From assembly GCF_040250305.1 (NCBI RefSeq), contig NZ_CP158190.1, positions 280,001-344,000 of the forward strand: DNA of 64,000 nucleotides, written 5' to 3'. The stretch comes from Peribacillus frigoritolerans. GTDB lineage: Bacteria; Bacillota; Bacilli; Bacillales; DSM-1321. The notes beneath the pieces are model-generated. The model made no database searches. It was not told the DNA's origin and saw only the letters and a list, made by a program, of their open reading frames with translations. Below, one piece after another: positions 9,285 through 18,098 of this stretch. The translations under genes and the position numbers were made by a program. Every line of letters begins with the position of its first letter. Position 1 is the stretch's first letter.

Positions 9285-9307
9285 GACACATGAAGTGTCT
9301 TTTTTTT
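9285..9307 (+). terminator. Riboswitch-controlled terminator
   Basis: GACAC pairs with GTGTC around a five-base loop, followed by eight T. It lies between the riboswitch aptamer and the symporter start, so it acts as an attenuator and not as the end of a gene. Confidence 0.8.
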
Positions 9308-9429
9308 CGGCGTAAAGACAGAGTTTTTCAAAAAAAGAAAAATTACTTTCTTTTTATTAGTATCTTGTTTCCCTTACCGAGACAAAAATGTTTTTGCATC
9401 AAAGACTTTATGGAAGGTGAGGAAAGTAA

Positions 9430-10689
9430 ATGAAGAAATTCAAATTAAGTTTAGCTAGCCAAATTTTCATTGGTTTAATTCTAGGGATTATCGTTGGTGC
9501 CATTTTTTATGGTAATGAGTCGGCCCAAAGCTTTTTACAGCCATTCGGAGACATTTTCCTACGAATGATTAAAATGATCGTAGTGCCGATCATCGTATCC
9601 AGCCTTATCGTTGCAGTTGCCGGTGTAGGTGATTTGAAAGCGGTAGGTAAACTAGGTGCTAAATCATTATCATACTTTGTTGTTGTAACTATGATAGCGA
9701 TTGCTGTTGGTTTAATTTCAGCGAATATTATCCAGCCTGGTGCTGGTGTGAATATGGATAAACTGGAACAAACTGATATCTCCACATATGTTGATACAGC
9801 AGAAACTAAGCAGCATGAATCGTTCGTAGATACACTCGTGCACATCGTACCATCCAATCCAGTTAAAGCAATGGTAGAAGGCGATATGCTAGCGATCATT
9901 TTCTTCTCCGTGTTGTTTGGACTTAGTATTGCGGCCATCGGTGAAAAAGGTAAACCAGTATTCCGTTTCTTCCAAGGTGTAGCTGAAGGAATGTTCTACC
10001 TGACTAACATGGTCATGAAATTCGCTCCTATCGGTGTATTTGCATTAATCGGTGTGACTATCTCCAAGTTCGGTTTGGAATCTTTAATTCCGTTAGGAAA
10101 GTTAGCGCTTTCTGTTTACGGAACAATGATTTTCTTTGTAATTGTCATCCTGGGTCTTATTGCAAAATTTGTAGGATTCAATATCTTTACATTGATTAAA
10201 CTTCTAAAAGAAGAATTGATTCTTGCTTTCTCTACTGCAAGTTCTGAAGCGGTTCTTCCGAAAATCATGGAAAAAATGGAGAAAGCGGGATGTCCGAAAC
10301 ATATTGCTACATTTGTTATCCCGACTGGATACTCTTTTAACCTTGATGGTTCTACATTATACCAAGCGTTAGCAGCTATCTTCATCGCTCAAATGTACGG
10401 AATCGATTTAAGCGTGTATGAGCAAATTACGCTGATGCTAGTGTTAATGATCACATCCAAAGGGATTGCTGGTGTACCAGGTGTATCTTTCGTAGTTCTT
10501 TTAGCGACATTGGGAACTGTCGGTATTCCTATTGAAGGTCTAGCATTTATTGCCGGTATCGACCGTATTCTTGATATGGGACGTACAGTAGTAAACGTTA
10601 TCGGTAATTCACTTGCGGCAATCGTTATCTCTAAATGGGAAGGTCAATTCAACCCTCCTTCCAAAAAAGAATTAGAACAAGTTTCTTAA
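9430..10689 (+). CDS. gltT: Glutamate/aspartate:proton (cation) symporter, GltT-like
   Basis: A 419-aa DAACS-family (SLC1) carrier with eight membrane helices and two re-entrant hairpins. Family signatures are visible: the serine-rich HP1 tip (AFSTASSEAVLP, about residues 265-276), the NLDGS motif in helix 7 (about 300) and the HP2 segment SKGIAGVPG (about 340-350). The N-terminus and the C-terminal KWEGQFNP are closer to B. subtilis GltT than to GltP. It imports acidic amino acids with protons or sodium. A c-di-AMP riboswitch and its terminator control it, placing glutamate uptake under the second messenger that limits potassium uptake. The AGGTGAGG ribosome site and a strong terminator (10693-10730) make it a single-gene unit. 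Confidence 0.9.
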   Translation: MKKFKLSLASQIFIGLILGIIVGAIFYGNESAQSFLQPFGDIFLRMIKMIVVPIIVSSLIVAVAGVGDLKAVGKLGAKSLSYFVVVTMIAIAVGLISANIIQPGAGVNMDKLEQTDISTYVDTAETKQHESFVDTLVHIVPSNPVKAMVEGDMLAIIFFSVLFGLSIAAIGEKGKPVFRFFQGVAEGMFYLTNMVMKFAPIGVFALIGVTISKFGLESLIPLGKLALSVYGTMIFFVIVILGLIAKFVGFNIFTLIKLLKEELILAFSTASSEAVLPKIMEKMEKAGCPKHIATFVIPTGYSFNLDGSTLYQALAAIFIAQMYGIDLSVYEQITLMLVLMITSKGIAGVPGVSFVVLLATLGTVGIPIEGLAFIAGIDRILDMGRTVVNVIGNSLAAIVISKWEGQFNPPSKKELEQVS

Positions 10690-10692
10690 TAC

Positions 10693-10730
10693 AAAAAATC
10701 CAGAGTGACATTTCACTCTGGATTTTTTTT
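10693..10730. terminator. Terminator shared by gltT and the methyltransferase
   Basis: AAAAAATCCAGAGTGA pairs with TTCACTCTGGATTTTTT around CAT. The stem carries T runs on both strands and so can serve the two convergent genes. Confidence 0.9.
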
Positions 10731-10748
10731 GAATTAAAAAGTTCTACC

Positions 10749-11492
10749 TTATTTTTGGACGATCCAGAAGCGGCAATCGGAAGAGAAAGCGATGACATCA
10801 TCGTTTTCATGGAATAATTCACTTCGATAAAAGCTTTCGATGACTGTAAACCGTGCTTCCTCCAGGCACTCAAGGACTTCAAGTTTAGTTGGGATATGGA
10901 GGTAAGTATCTTCCTGAAGCGTCTTTCCGGATGTGAAAATATCCCCAAATTCATAAAGCCTCTCATCTTGTTTACCAACACACCAAATCATTTCCTCTTG
11001 CTCCCAGAAGTTCAGGTAATTTTCGTTTTTATCACGGTCATGTGTTGTGAAAATGAAGAGTCCTTCAGGTTTTAAAATACGGTTGATTTCTTTTAAAGCC
11101 AATGTGCGGTTTTTTCGCTGGGGAATTTGCATTAAACCATTAAAAGCGAAGATTGCTTTATCGAATGATGTGTCGTTGAAAGGGAGGTCGGTTGCATCGC
11201 CAAGGAAAAAGGGTATGTCCAGGTTATATTCATGCCCTATTTTTTCGGCTTCATTAAGCATGGCAGGAGTCAGGTCGATTCCCGTTAGATTTTGGAATCC
11301 TTTTTTATATAGAGCGAAGGTGGTTCTTCCTGTACCGCATCCGATATCAAGGATTGCATCTTTCCGATTTAAATATTTTTCGAATGCATAATTCTCTGAT
11401 TGCCACAGACCTAATTTTTTAGTTGCATCAGCATAAACGGAAGCGGCTCCATGAAAAGAATTAATGATAAAACCTTTTTCAATTTTATCCAT
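10749..11492 (-). CDS. Class I SAM-dependent methyltransferase
   Basis: A 247-aa Rossmann-fold methyltransferase. Motif I is ILDIGCGTGRTT (about residues 47-58), the acidic residue of motif II lies in LTGIDLTPAML (about 69-79), and FFLGDATDLPF follows with a post-motif aspartate; RILKPEGLFIFTTHD fits motif IV/V. It belongs to the Methyltransf_11/25 type, which acts on small molecules. Nothing identifies the substrate. TTGGAGGATT provides the ribosome site upstream of the ATG. It stands alone between convergent and divergent neighbours. Confidence 0.85.
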   Translation of the reverse strand: MDKIEKGFIINSFHGAASVYADATKKLGLWQSENYAFEKYLNRKDAILDIGCGTGRTTFALYKKGFQNLTGIDLTPAMLNEAEKIGHEYNLDIPFFLGDATDLPFNDTSFDKAIFAFNGLMQIPQRKNRTLALKEINRILKPEGLFIFTTHDRDKNENYLNFWEQEEMIWCVGKQDERLYEFGDIFTSGKTLQEDTYLHIPTKLEVLECLEEARFTVIESFYRSELFHENDDVIAFSSDCRFWIVQK

Positions 11493-11706
11493 GATTTAAT
11501 CCTCCAAATCTTCATTCTTACTATAATATGGATATTTCTAGTTTGTCGAGTGTGTTCCTTAACATATTGGTTAATATGGAGTACATGTTTCGCATTATTC
11601 ACATGGTGCTGATGATGATTAATATTGGGGGTTATATAACTTACGTGAAAACCCAAAAGTTTGGTAAAATAACATTATTGATTAAGAGCTCGGAGGGGGT
11701 CAGGTT

Positions 11707-12489
11707 ATGAAGAATGATAGCAATGATATCTTATATATGTATATGCAGGCTTCCGAACGGTTTGTCCTTTTCAATGGACTCAATTTTCGTGAATTCGTCT
11801 ATTCGCTGCCATATACCTTGGATTCCATCTTATTATTGAAACATGAATTCAATGGCGGGGAATACAATTTGAATGTCCTGCTAGAGAGTGCTTCATCTGA
11901 AGATATTGCGAAGCTAGTTAAAGAAAATGTCCGGGCATATGGAGATTTCTGTTGGATCGATTTTGAAGAAAGAGAAGGGTTGGATGAATTGGATGGAAGG
12001 GAAATAGCGGAACTATTATATTTAGGGCACGCAAAAACTCATCTGGATCCTCCGTTTTTCCGTAAATTGAATAATCAATTTGTGTACCTTGCCCAGGATG
12101 ATGGCTGGTTCAATAAAATTTATTTTCGTTCTCTTTCGACATATTATAAGATGTTAGGAGGCCTGATTCCACTAAAGCTGGAGCTTTTAAAAGTAGAGAG
12201 GACTTGGCTTGGAATCAGAAAGAAAAGAGAGCTGACGGCGATTCCGGCAGAAATCATTTCTTCCTTGGCTCATATCCTGGCAGAGGGGCTCGTTTTTTCC
12301 TTTCGGCATGTTAAGTATACAAGAACGAAAATTGAGATACCGGCATGGGTCGTAGGGGATTATTTAAACATGGATGAAATGCATGATGACTTTTCAGGTA
12401 AAGATATTAAAGAGCCGGATGCCTTTATTATCTTCAATCGAAAAGAAAGGGTATGGGAAAGCGTTATTAAAAATACATCATTCTCCTGA
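11707..12489 (+). CDS. Conserved hypothetical protein
   Basis: A 260-aa soluble protein with no signal peptide or membrane segment. It is rich in charged and aromatic residues and ends in a region with FIIFNRKERVWESVIK. I do not recognise a domain. The strong ribosome site (GGAGGGGG) and good codon use argue that it is real. It precedes the repeat-rich spacer before ddl. Confidence 0.6.
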   Translation: MKNDSNDILYMYMQASERFVLFNGLNFREFVYSLPYTLDSILLLKHEFNGGEYNLNVLLESASSEDIAKLVKENVRAYGDFCWIDFEEREGLDELDGREIAELLYLGHAKTHLDPPFFRKLNNQFVYLAQDDGWFNKIYFRSLSTYYKMLGGLIPLKLELLKVERTWLGIRKKRELTAIPAEIISSLAHILAEGLVFSFRHVKYTRTKIEIPAWVVGDYLNMDEMHDDFSGKDIKEPDAFIIFNRKERVWESVIKNTSFS

Positions 12490-12587
12490 TTATCCAAACT
12501 TCCAAAGTTCGTGGAATGGATTATTTGACACCCTTGAATTTTTTTAGGTGTAAGACTTACCATCTCATGCATAAAAGATAAGAGAGG

Positions 12588-12673
12588 GCGACGCACAGGA
12601 TGTGGCGGTTTTATCCTATGTTCCCCTGAATAGTAATCATTGGAAAAGCGCCAATGATGGAAGTTTCGCTTTA
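12588..12673. repeat. Structured intergenic repeat, copy A (shortened)
   Basis: About 86 nt, starting GCGACGCACAGGATGTG and ending GATGGAAGTTTCGCTTTA. It matches copy B (12760-12872) with few changes but lacks the ~27 nt between two CACAGGATGTG repeats. An inner stem, ATCATTGG/CCAATGAT, is preserved. Confidence 0.8.
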
Positions 12674-12683
12674 CCCCGCATTA

Positions 12684-12747
12684 ACAGGCTGTAAGGGAAG
12701 CGGTGGCAAATGTAATGAAAAAGAAATGTGGTGGGCCAACAGCCTGT
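12684..12747. repeat. Inverted repeat between the two direct copies
   Basis: ACAGGCTGT (12684-12692) and ACAGCCTGT (12739-12747) are perfect reverse complements and bracket a 46-nt loop, placed between the two direct copies. Confidence 0.55.
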
Positions 12748-12759
12748 AAACGCCCGATT

Positions 12760-12872
12760 GCGACGCACAGGATGTGCTAGCACAGGAGTTGCCACAGGAT
12801 GTGGCGGTTTTATCCTGTGTTCCGCTGAATAGTAATCATTGGAAAAGCATCAATGATGGAAGTTTCGCTTTA
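12760..12872. repeat. Structured intergenic repeat, copy B (full)
   Basis: The full unit has two CACAGGATGTG elements, the second inside a perfect small hairpin (GCCACA GGA TGTGGC), then a stem of ATCATTG/CAATGAT and the same end, AAGTTTCGCTTTA. It finishes 62 nt before ddl, just before the AATGAACATGG that leads into that gene, so it may lie in or just upstream of the ddl leader. Confidence 0.8.
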
Positions 12873-12934
12873 ACCATTTTAGTGTAAAGTGATACAATGA
12901 ACATGGTTAAAAGAATATTGGAGGGTAATAACTC

Positions 12935-14017
12935 ATGAAAACTAAACTTGGTTTGCTTTATGGTGGAAAATCTGCGGAGCATGAGGTTTCTATGCAGACG
13001 GCTTTAGCGGTCATTAAAGCTCTCGATTTAGCAAAGTTTGATATATATCCGATTTACATAACAAAAGAGGGTTCATGGATTAATGGACCGAAGTTAACAG
13101 GACCTGCCGAGAGTGTGGATGCATTGACATTTTCATCGGATAAATCGAGCTCACCCCTTGCCTTGCAGGCACATTCAACTGAAGAAAATAGTGAATCAAC
13201 AGGGTATGACGTAATTTTCCCATTGCTTCACGGACCAAATGGAGAAGATGGGACCGTGCAAGGGATGCTGGAACTATTGAACCTTCCTTATGTAGGGAAT
13301 GGCGTATTGGCTTCATCAGCAGGAATGGATAAGGTCATCATGAAAAACATTTTTGCCCAGGCGGGACTTCCTCAAGTCAAATACACATGGTTCATTCGTT
13401 CTGAATGGGAGAAGAATACTGAAAGTGCCATTAAAAAGGTAGCGGATGAATTGGGTTACCCTTGTTTTGTCAAACCTGCCAATTTAGGCTCCAGTGTCGG
13501 TATCAGCAAATGTAATGATGCTGATGAACTGGAAAAAGCGGTAGCGGAAGCTTTCCAATTCGATCGGAAGGTCATCATTGAAGAAGGGGTCGTAGCTCGT
13601 GAACTCGAGTTTGGAATACTTGGTAATGATGAACCGTCTTGTTCGGTGGCAGGCGAAATCATCCCTAAGAAAGATTTTGCCTTCTATGATTATTCAGCAA
13701 AATATGTTGACGGTAATTCTGCAATGGTCATTCCAGCGGAGATAACGGAAAGCGAGTATGCAGCTTTATCCGAAATGGCCATTACTGCCTTTAAGTCATT
13801 GGATTGCTCTGGATTGGTTCGCGCTGATTTCTTCTTAACGAATGAGGGGCAAATCTATATTAATGAAGTGAATACAATGCCTGGGTTTACTCCTTTCAGC
13901 ATGTTTCCGTTATTGTGGAAGCACACAGGTGTCGACTATCCAGCGTTAATTGAAAAACTCGTGAAACTTGCCTTGGAACGTCATCAGGAAAAACAACAAA
14001 TCAAATATACAGTTTGA
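12935..14017 (+). CDS. ddl: D-alanine--D-alanine ligase
   Basis: A 360-aa ATP-grasp enzyme that joins two D-alanines for peptidoglycan precursors; cytoplasmic. Signatures: [10 protein letters not shown] near the N-terminus, [12 protein letters not shown] (about 91-102), GSSVGISK (about 186-193) and the metal/ATP end motif [14 protein letters not shown] (about 308-321). The residue after GEDGTVQG and the Y-type omega loop (KYVDG) look like an ordinary D-Ala-D-Ala enzyme and not a D-Ala-D-Lac type. murF follows after 152 nt, as in B. subtilis. TTGGAGGG gives the start. Confidence 0.96.
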   Translation: MKTKLGLLYGGKSAEHEVSMQTALAVIKALDLAKFDIYPIYITKEGSWINGPKLTGPAESVDALTFSSDKSSSPLALQAHSTEENSESTGYDVIFPLLHGPNGEDGTVQGMLELLNLPYVGNGVLASSAGMDKVIMKNIFAQAGLPQVKYTWFIRSEWEKNTESAIKKVADELGYPCFVKPANLGSSVGISKCNDADELEKAVAEAFQFDRKVIIEEGVVARELEFGILGNDEPSCSVAGEIIPKKDFAFYDYSAKYVDGNSAMVIPAEITESEYAALSEMAITAFKSLDCSGLVRADFFLTNEGQIYINEVNTMPGFTPFSMFPLLWKHTGVDYPALIEKLVKLALERHQEKQQIKYTV

Positions 14018-14047
14018 TCATGCAAGTAATGTATCAGTAAACTCCAC

Positions 14048-14115
14048 AATCCATCAAGCATTGATTTGATGGATTCCAATCAGCAGGAACCGGTGCGATT
14101 TAAACTGGTTTCTGC
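14048..14115 (+). other. Two hairpins between ddl and murF
   Basis: AATCCATCAA (14048-14057) pairs with TTGATGGATT (14066-14075). GCAGGAACCGGT (14083-14094) pairs with ACTGGTTTCTGC (14104-14115) with two G-U pairs. Neither has a clear T run, so they are more likely mRNA processing or stability elements than strong terminators. Confidence 0.5.
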
Positions 14116-14169
14116 TTCGTTTGGTTAATGGAGATCGATTAACGGTTCGATGAATGTAGGAGGAACAAA

Positions 14170-15552
14170 ATGATAAAGAGAACGTTAAAACAAGTACATG
14201 AAATGGCAGAGGGATTGAATGATATCAGTCCATTCCAGTCCGAAGGAATTAATGGGGTTACCATCGATTCAAGAACGGTTAAGGAAGGATGTTTGTTCAT
14301 TCCGCTTAAGGGTGAGCAGGTTGACGGCCATCAGTATGTCAAGCAAGCTTTAGAGCAAGGAGCTGCGGCTTCTTTTTGGCAAAGGGATGTTCCGAATCCT
14401 CCTGATGAGTTACCGATAATCATTGTCGAAAATACCGAGAAAGCACTTCAGCAATTGGCGCGTTCTTACCGTCAGCAGTTGAATATAAAAGTCATTGGGA
14501 TAACAGGCAGCAACGGTAAGACGACTACGAAGGATATGACGGCTGCGCTGTTGGCCACTACCTATAAAGTTCATAAAACAAATGGGAACTTCAATAATCA
14601 TTTAGGGTTGCCACTAACAGTGCTTTCTATGGCAGAGGATACTGAAGCGGCTGTGTTGGAAATGGGAATGAGCAGCCGCGGTGAAATCGAGTTCTTATCC
14701 AAAATGGCAAAGCCTGATGTTGCGATCATTACCAATATCGGTGAATCACACCTATTGGATTTAGGATCACGAGAGGAAATCGCGAATGCGAAGTTGGAAA
14801 TTGTAGAAGGTTTGGCGAAAGATGGAACGCTGATATATCATGGTGATGAACCATTGCTCCGTAATCGGATCAAAAAGGATTTTCCTGATTTAAACGTAAT
14901 ATCTTTTGGACGTACGGAACAAAATGATTTATATCCACAGGCTATTAACCAAGGGGCAGACAGTACCACGTTTACAATCGCAAGCGGTGATAAGGAAACC
15001 AATTATGAGATACCCGTTTTAGGCAATCATAATGTTCTTAATGCGTTGGCAGCAATCTTGGTTGCTAAAGAATTCAATGTGGATGATTCAGCGATCCGTA
15101 AAGGTCTGTCGACCATTCAATTAACGAATATGAGGATGGAATTGGTCGAGGGCGCGAAAGGGCAGAAAATCATCAATGATGCGTATAATGCCAGCCCAAC
15201 TTCAGTTAAGGCAGCAGTGGAGTTGGTTGAGGGCTTATCTGGATTCGAAAAAAAGATACTTGTATTGGGAGACATGTTGGAGTTAGGGCCACAGGAAAAA
15301 GACTTTCATTTGAAAATTGGTGAATTGATTTCCAGTGAGCGGATCGATAAGATCTTCACATATGGTCCTTTAGCCGAGTTTATTGCCAAGGGAGCGAGCA
15401 AGGCGTTTTCATCGGAGCAGGTTCGTCCTTTTCAAGATAAGCAGAAGCTTATAGAGGAACTAAAATCGTCCACACAGGAAAATGACATCATACTTGTTAA
15501 AGCTTCTAGGGGCATGAAGCTGGAGGAAGTCGTTCAAGCTCTGCAAAAATAA
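14170..15552 (+). CDS. murF: UDP-N-acetylmuramoyl-tripeptide--D-alanyl-D-alanine ligase
   Basis: A 460-aa Mur ligase that adds the D-Ala-D-Ala dipeptide made by Ddl to UDP-MurNAc-tripeptide, the last cytoplasmic step of the precursor. It shows the N-terminal substrate domain (VTIDSRTVKEGCLFIPLKG), the P-loop GSNGKTTTKD (about residues 112-121), NFNNHLGLPLT, and the C-terminal domain containing INDAYNASPTS. Length and order (ddl-murF-cshA) agree with B. subtilis. GTAGGAGG precedes the ATG. Confidence 0.96.
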   Translation: MIKRTLKQVHEMAEGLNDISPFQSEGINGVTIDSRTVKEGCLFIPLKGEQVDGHQYVKQALEQGAAASFWQRDVPNPPDELPIIIVENTEKALQQLARSYRQQLNIKVIGITGSNGKTTTKDMTAALLATTYKVHKTNGNFNNHLGLPLTVLSMAEDTEAAVLEMGMSSRGEIEFLSKMAKPDVAIITNIGESHLLDLGSREEIANAKLEIVEGLAKDGTLIYHGDEPLLRNRIKKDFPDLNVISFGRTEQNDLYPQAINQGADSTTFTIASGDKETNYEIPVLGNHNVLNALAAILVAKEFNVDDSAIRKGLSTIQLTNMRMELVEGAKGQKIINDAYNASPTSVKAAVELVEGLSGFEKKILVLGDMLELGPQEKDFHLKIGELISSERIDKIFTYGPLAEFIAKGASKAFSSEQVRPFQDKQKLIEELKSSTQENDIILVKASRGMKLEEVVQALQK

Positions 15553-15561
15553 AAAAAATAG

Positions 15562-15596
15562 AAAAGGCCGTTTCTTCTTTTGAAACGGCCCTTTTT
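15562..15596. terminator. Terminator between murF and the phosphatase
   Basis: AAAAGGCCGTTTC pairs with GAAACGGCCCTTTT, with T/A runs on both sides. It serves the convergent genes. Confidence 0.9.
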
Positions 15597-15603
15597 ATCG
15601 TGC

Positions 15604-16755
15604 TTAAAAAAGTGTCCCGGCAATAATGCAGATGTCATCGTTAATGACTGAATGCCTCATCCTTGAGACCAATAGCTCCTGAAGAAGGTCTTGTGTATCG
15701 AGATGGACATTTTCGATGAATTCCCTTTCGATATGGTCAGATCGGTCAATGGCGGAAGGTAGGGGCGTTTTAGAGAGTCCATCTGTATAGATGATGAAAC
15801 GGCTTCCAGGTTCATACTGAAAGACTATTTTTTGAATGGGCAATTCGGGAATCAGTCCGTTTGGGGTGGCTCCTTCGTTCAAATTGAGAATTTGATTGGT
15901 GCATGGGGAATACAAAAAAGCTGAAGGAAGTCCGTAATTCACATATTCGATGAGCCGATCCTTTGTATTCACGTATGCGATGAAGGCAGTAATGCGAGCA
16001 TGGTTTTTGTTTTCCCGATTAACTCCTTGAAATAAATCCTGCATTAGTTTATCCAGTTCCTTTGTTATGAAAATGGGGTCTTTTACACGTTTGATAAGGT
16101 CGGGGATCAATGTGCGTATGGACATGTTTATAAGTGCTGTATGAATGCCCTTTTCGAATACATCGATCATTATGAAGCCGTATATCCTGTCATCAACCTC
16201 CGTCCAGTAAAATAAATCCCCTGACAGTTCACTTGAAGGCTGGGAAAGGCCTTTGACCTCTATATCTTCATTATTGATCGACAAAGGTAAACCTGAAAGT
16301 TGAATGCCCTTTGCAATTCTCAGGCTCCTTGCTGATTTTTGGTGTATCATTTCAAGCTCTTGCCCCTTCATTTTTGCCGAAAACAGTTGCATGCTGATGT
16401 TTCGGAGTGACTTTAATTTAATCCTGACTTCCACTGAATCGGCAGGGACCGCCATGGTTTCATAAAAGGTCTTTTCTGGTAAGGCCGGAGGGGTCTCCAT
16501 TCCTGAAGTGCGTTTGTAAATGAATAAGATAGGGATTTCGTGAGATTCTGCCAAGGCGTACAAAGAAGTTTGCTGCCAAGAGTCTTTTGATATGTGTAAA
16601 GGTAAAACAAATAATGATTTCATTAAGTCTGTTGAATTCTTGAATAGATGACTTTGATTGAGTGGATCTTCCAAAAAGGTGACTTTCTTATTCATTTTCT
16701 TTAAGATTCGACCAAAATCCTTACATAAAGGAACATCTATTGTGAATATGTTCAT
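15604..16755 (-). CDS. SpoIIE/RsbU-type PP2C phosphatase
   Basis: A 383-aa protein. The N-terminal ~125 residues are not clearly recognisable and might be a degenerate receiver-like sensor. A short helical linker follows (KMKGQELEMIHQKSARSLRIAKGIQ), then a SpoIIE phosphatase domain from about residue 160. Metal-binding motifs can be aligned: SGDLFYW (usual GGDYYD), IDVFEKGIHTALINM (usual DVSGKGxPAAL), YTDGLSKT and NDDICII. The key aspartates are kept, so it is probably active even though the second motif is unusual. Such enzymes dephosphorylate anti-sigma antagonists such as RsbV or SpoIIAA. It sits, inverted, between murF and cshA, a place where B. subtilis has no such gene, so it is an insertion into a conserved block. 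Its target is unknown. Confidence 0.78.
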   Translation of the reverse strand: MNIFTIDVPLCKDFGRILKKMNKKVTFLEDPLNQSHLFKNSTDLMKSLFVLPLHISKDSWQQTSLYALAESHEIPILFIYKRTSGMETPPALPEKTFYETMAVPADSVEVRIKLKSLRNISMQLFSAKMKGQELEMIHQKSARSLRIAKGIQLSGLPLSINNEDIEVKGLSQPSSELSGDLFYWTEVDDRIYGFIMIDVFEKGIHTALINMSIRTLIPDLIKRVKDPIFITKELDKLMQDLFQGVNRENKNHARITAFIAYVNTKDRLIEYVNYGLPSAFLYSPCTNQILNLNEGATPNGLIPELPIQKIVFQYEPGSRFIIYTDGLSKTPLPSAIDRSDHIEREFIENVHLDTQDLLQELLVSRMRHSVINDDICIIAGTLF

Positions 16756-18098
16756 ATAACCCCCTGTTATTTTGTTGATAGGTCAATCATACTGCATTTA
16801 GACTTATTTGCTATAATTTTTAAGCAAAAAGATGGAATTTTCAAAAAAATAAATGCTCCCATATACCTGTAAATTCAATGAGAATTCATGATAAGTCCTT
16901 TTCTTTCCAACGGGGGGTAACCGTGGAAGGGTGTTCATCATTAAAACTAATCCTTCCTGAAAAAGGGTTGTTGAAACTATTTGATTTAAACACATATCAT
17001 ATATAAATGGATAATCGTTTTGTGAAAAATTTAAATGGATACAGTAAGCCGACAAGAGGCTGGAATGCTCTCATAACGAACCATGATTTTAACAGGACTA
17101 GATACCTGTTTTGTGAAATCCCCCTAACTAGATTTCTGAAACCACTGGAACGTTTTTCAAACTCGCTTTCTTCGAATTTGTCTAAGTTTGAATCCACTTA
17201 CGATTAAATGGATATAGTAAAATGGTGATCCTATTGATGAAATATTCAGTCCATGTGTTTTTTTAAACGTATTGAATGAACGAGCCATATTCTTACTCAA
17301 AAGTGTCACGGCTGCATATTTAACAGGAAGAAATGACTAATTTCTTCATTTTTGAAACGGTCTAAAGTTTTTAGTAACTCTGAATGGGGCGATATCCTTT
17401 ATTGCATTAACAGTTTGAAAATGGTAATATGAGATATGAGTTTAAATGTCTTATCATTGATGATTATTTAAAATTAATCAGGTTGAGGCAACAAAATTGT
17501 ATGTTCTTACATGTTTCATGAGTTCATTCTTGAGATTATTTTAGATTTAATAGGCCTCGCGTCTGGTCATATATAAAAGCTGCTTCTCTTGGCGGCTTTA
17601 GTAGCTATTAGGGAATCAAGCCGCATTTTAGCGCTTTTCCACTTCTGCAAATCCTCAACGCACCGGGCCTGTTTTGTATAAGAATCTTGGCTCTCGTCAA
17701 GTTTTGTTCATACAGCCTTTTTAAGTCTGATGAATAATAGGTGCAGCAGCCCTCACCTGAATAAAACGGTGAAACATCCGTTTATGCTACTTTTAATTTT
17801 CCATATTGAATTTAATTTTGGTTACATGTACTTTTAAAAAGATGAGCGTATGTTAATGATAAGTCTACACGTGCGCGAAGTTAAAAATGCCAGTGAATGT
17901 CCGTACTGGTATATTTCCTTTTTAAAAAATCATATTGAGTTCATTTGAACTAAAAGGCAGACATACTTTTAGGTGATAATGATAAACTTTCTATAAGAGA
18001 TAAAGTAGAACATCCGTCATGATGATGAGGATTTGAACTAAACATCTGTGCATGATATGCACGTGTAAATTTACGATATAAAAAGGAGTACGAAAACA
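16756..18098. other. 1.34-kb region without a convincing gene
   Basis: This is the longest non-coding gap among the housekeeping genes. Short open frames exist (for example 17007-17207) but lack good ribosome sites and family features. A hairpin at 17887-17912 (ATGCCAGT/ACTGGTAT) is followed by a mixed T run (TTTCCTTTTT), about 190 nt before cshA, and may be an attenuator in a long leader. A second 8-bp hairpin (AAAGCTGC/GCGGCTTT) lies at about 17576-17600. The rest is AT-rich and unidentified. Confidence 0.45.

Noticed and set aside
16804..17207. Overlapping small frames on both strands in the murF-cshA gap
   Set aside because: Start sites are poor, overlaps are antisense and composition is not gene-like.
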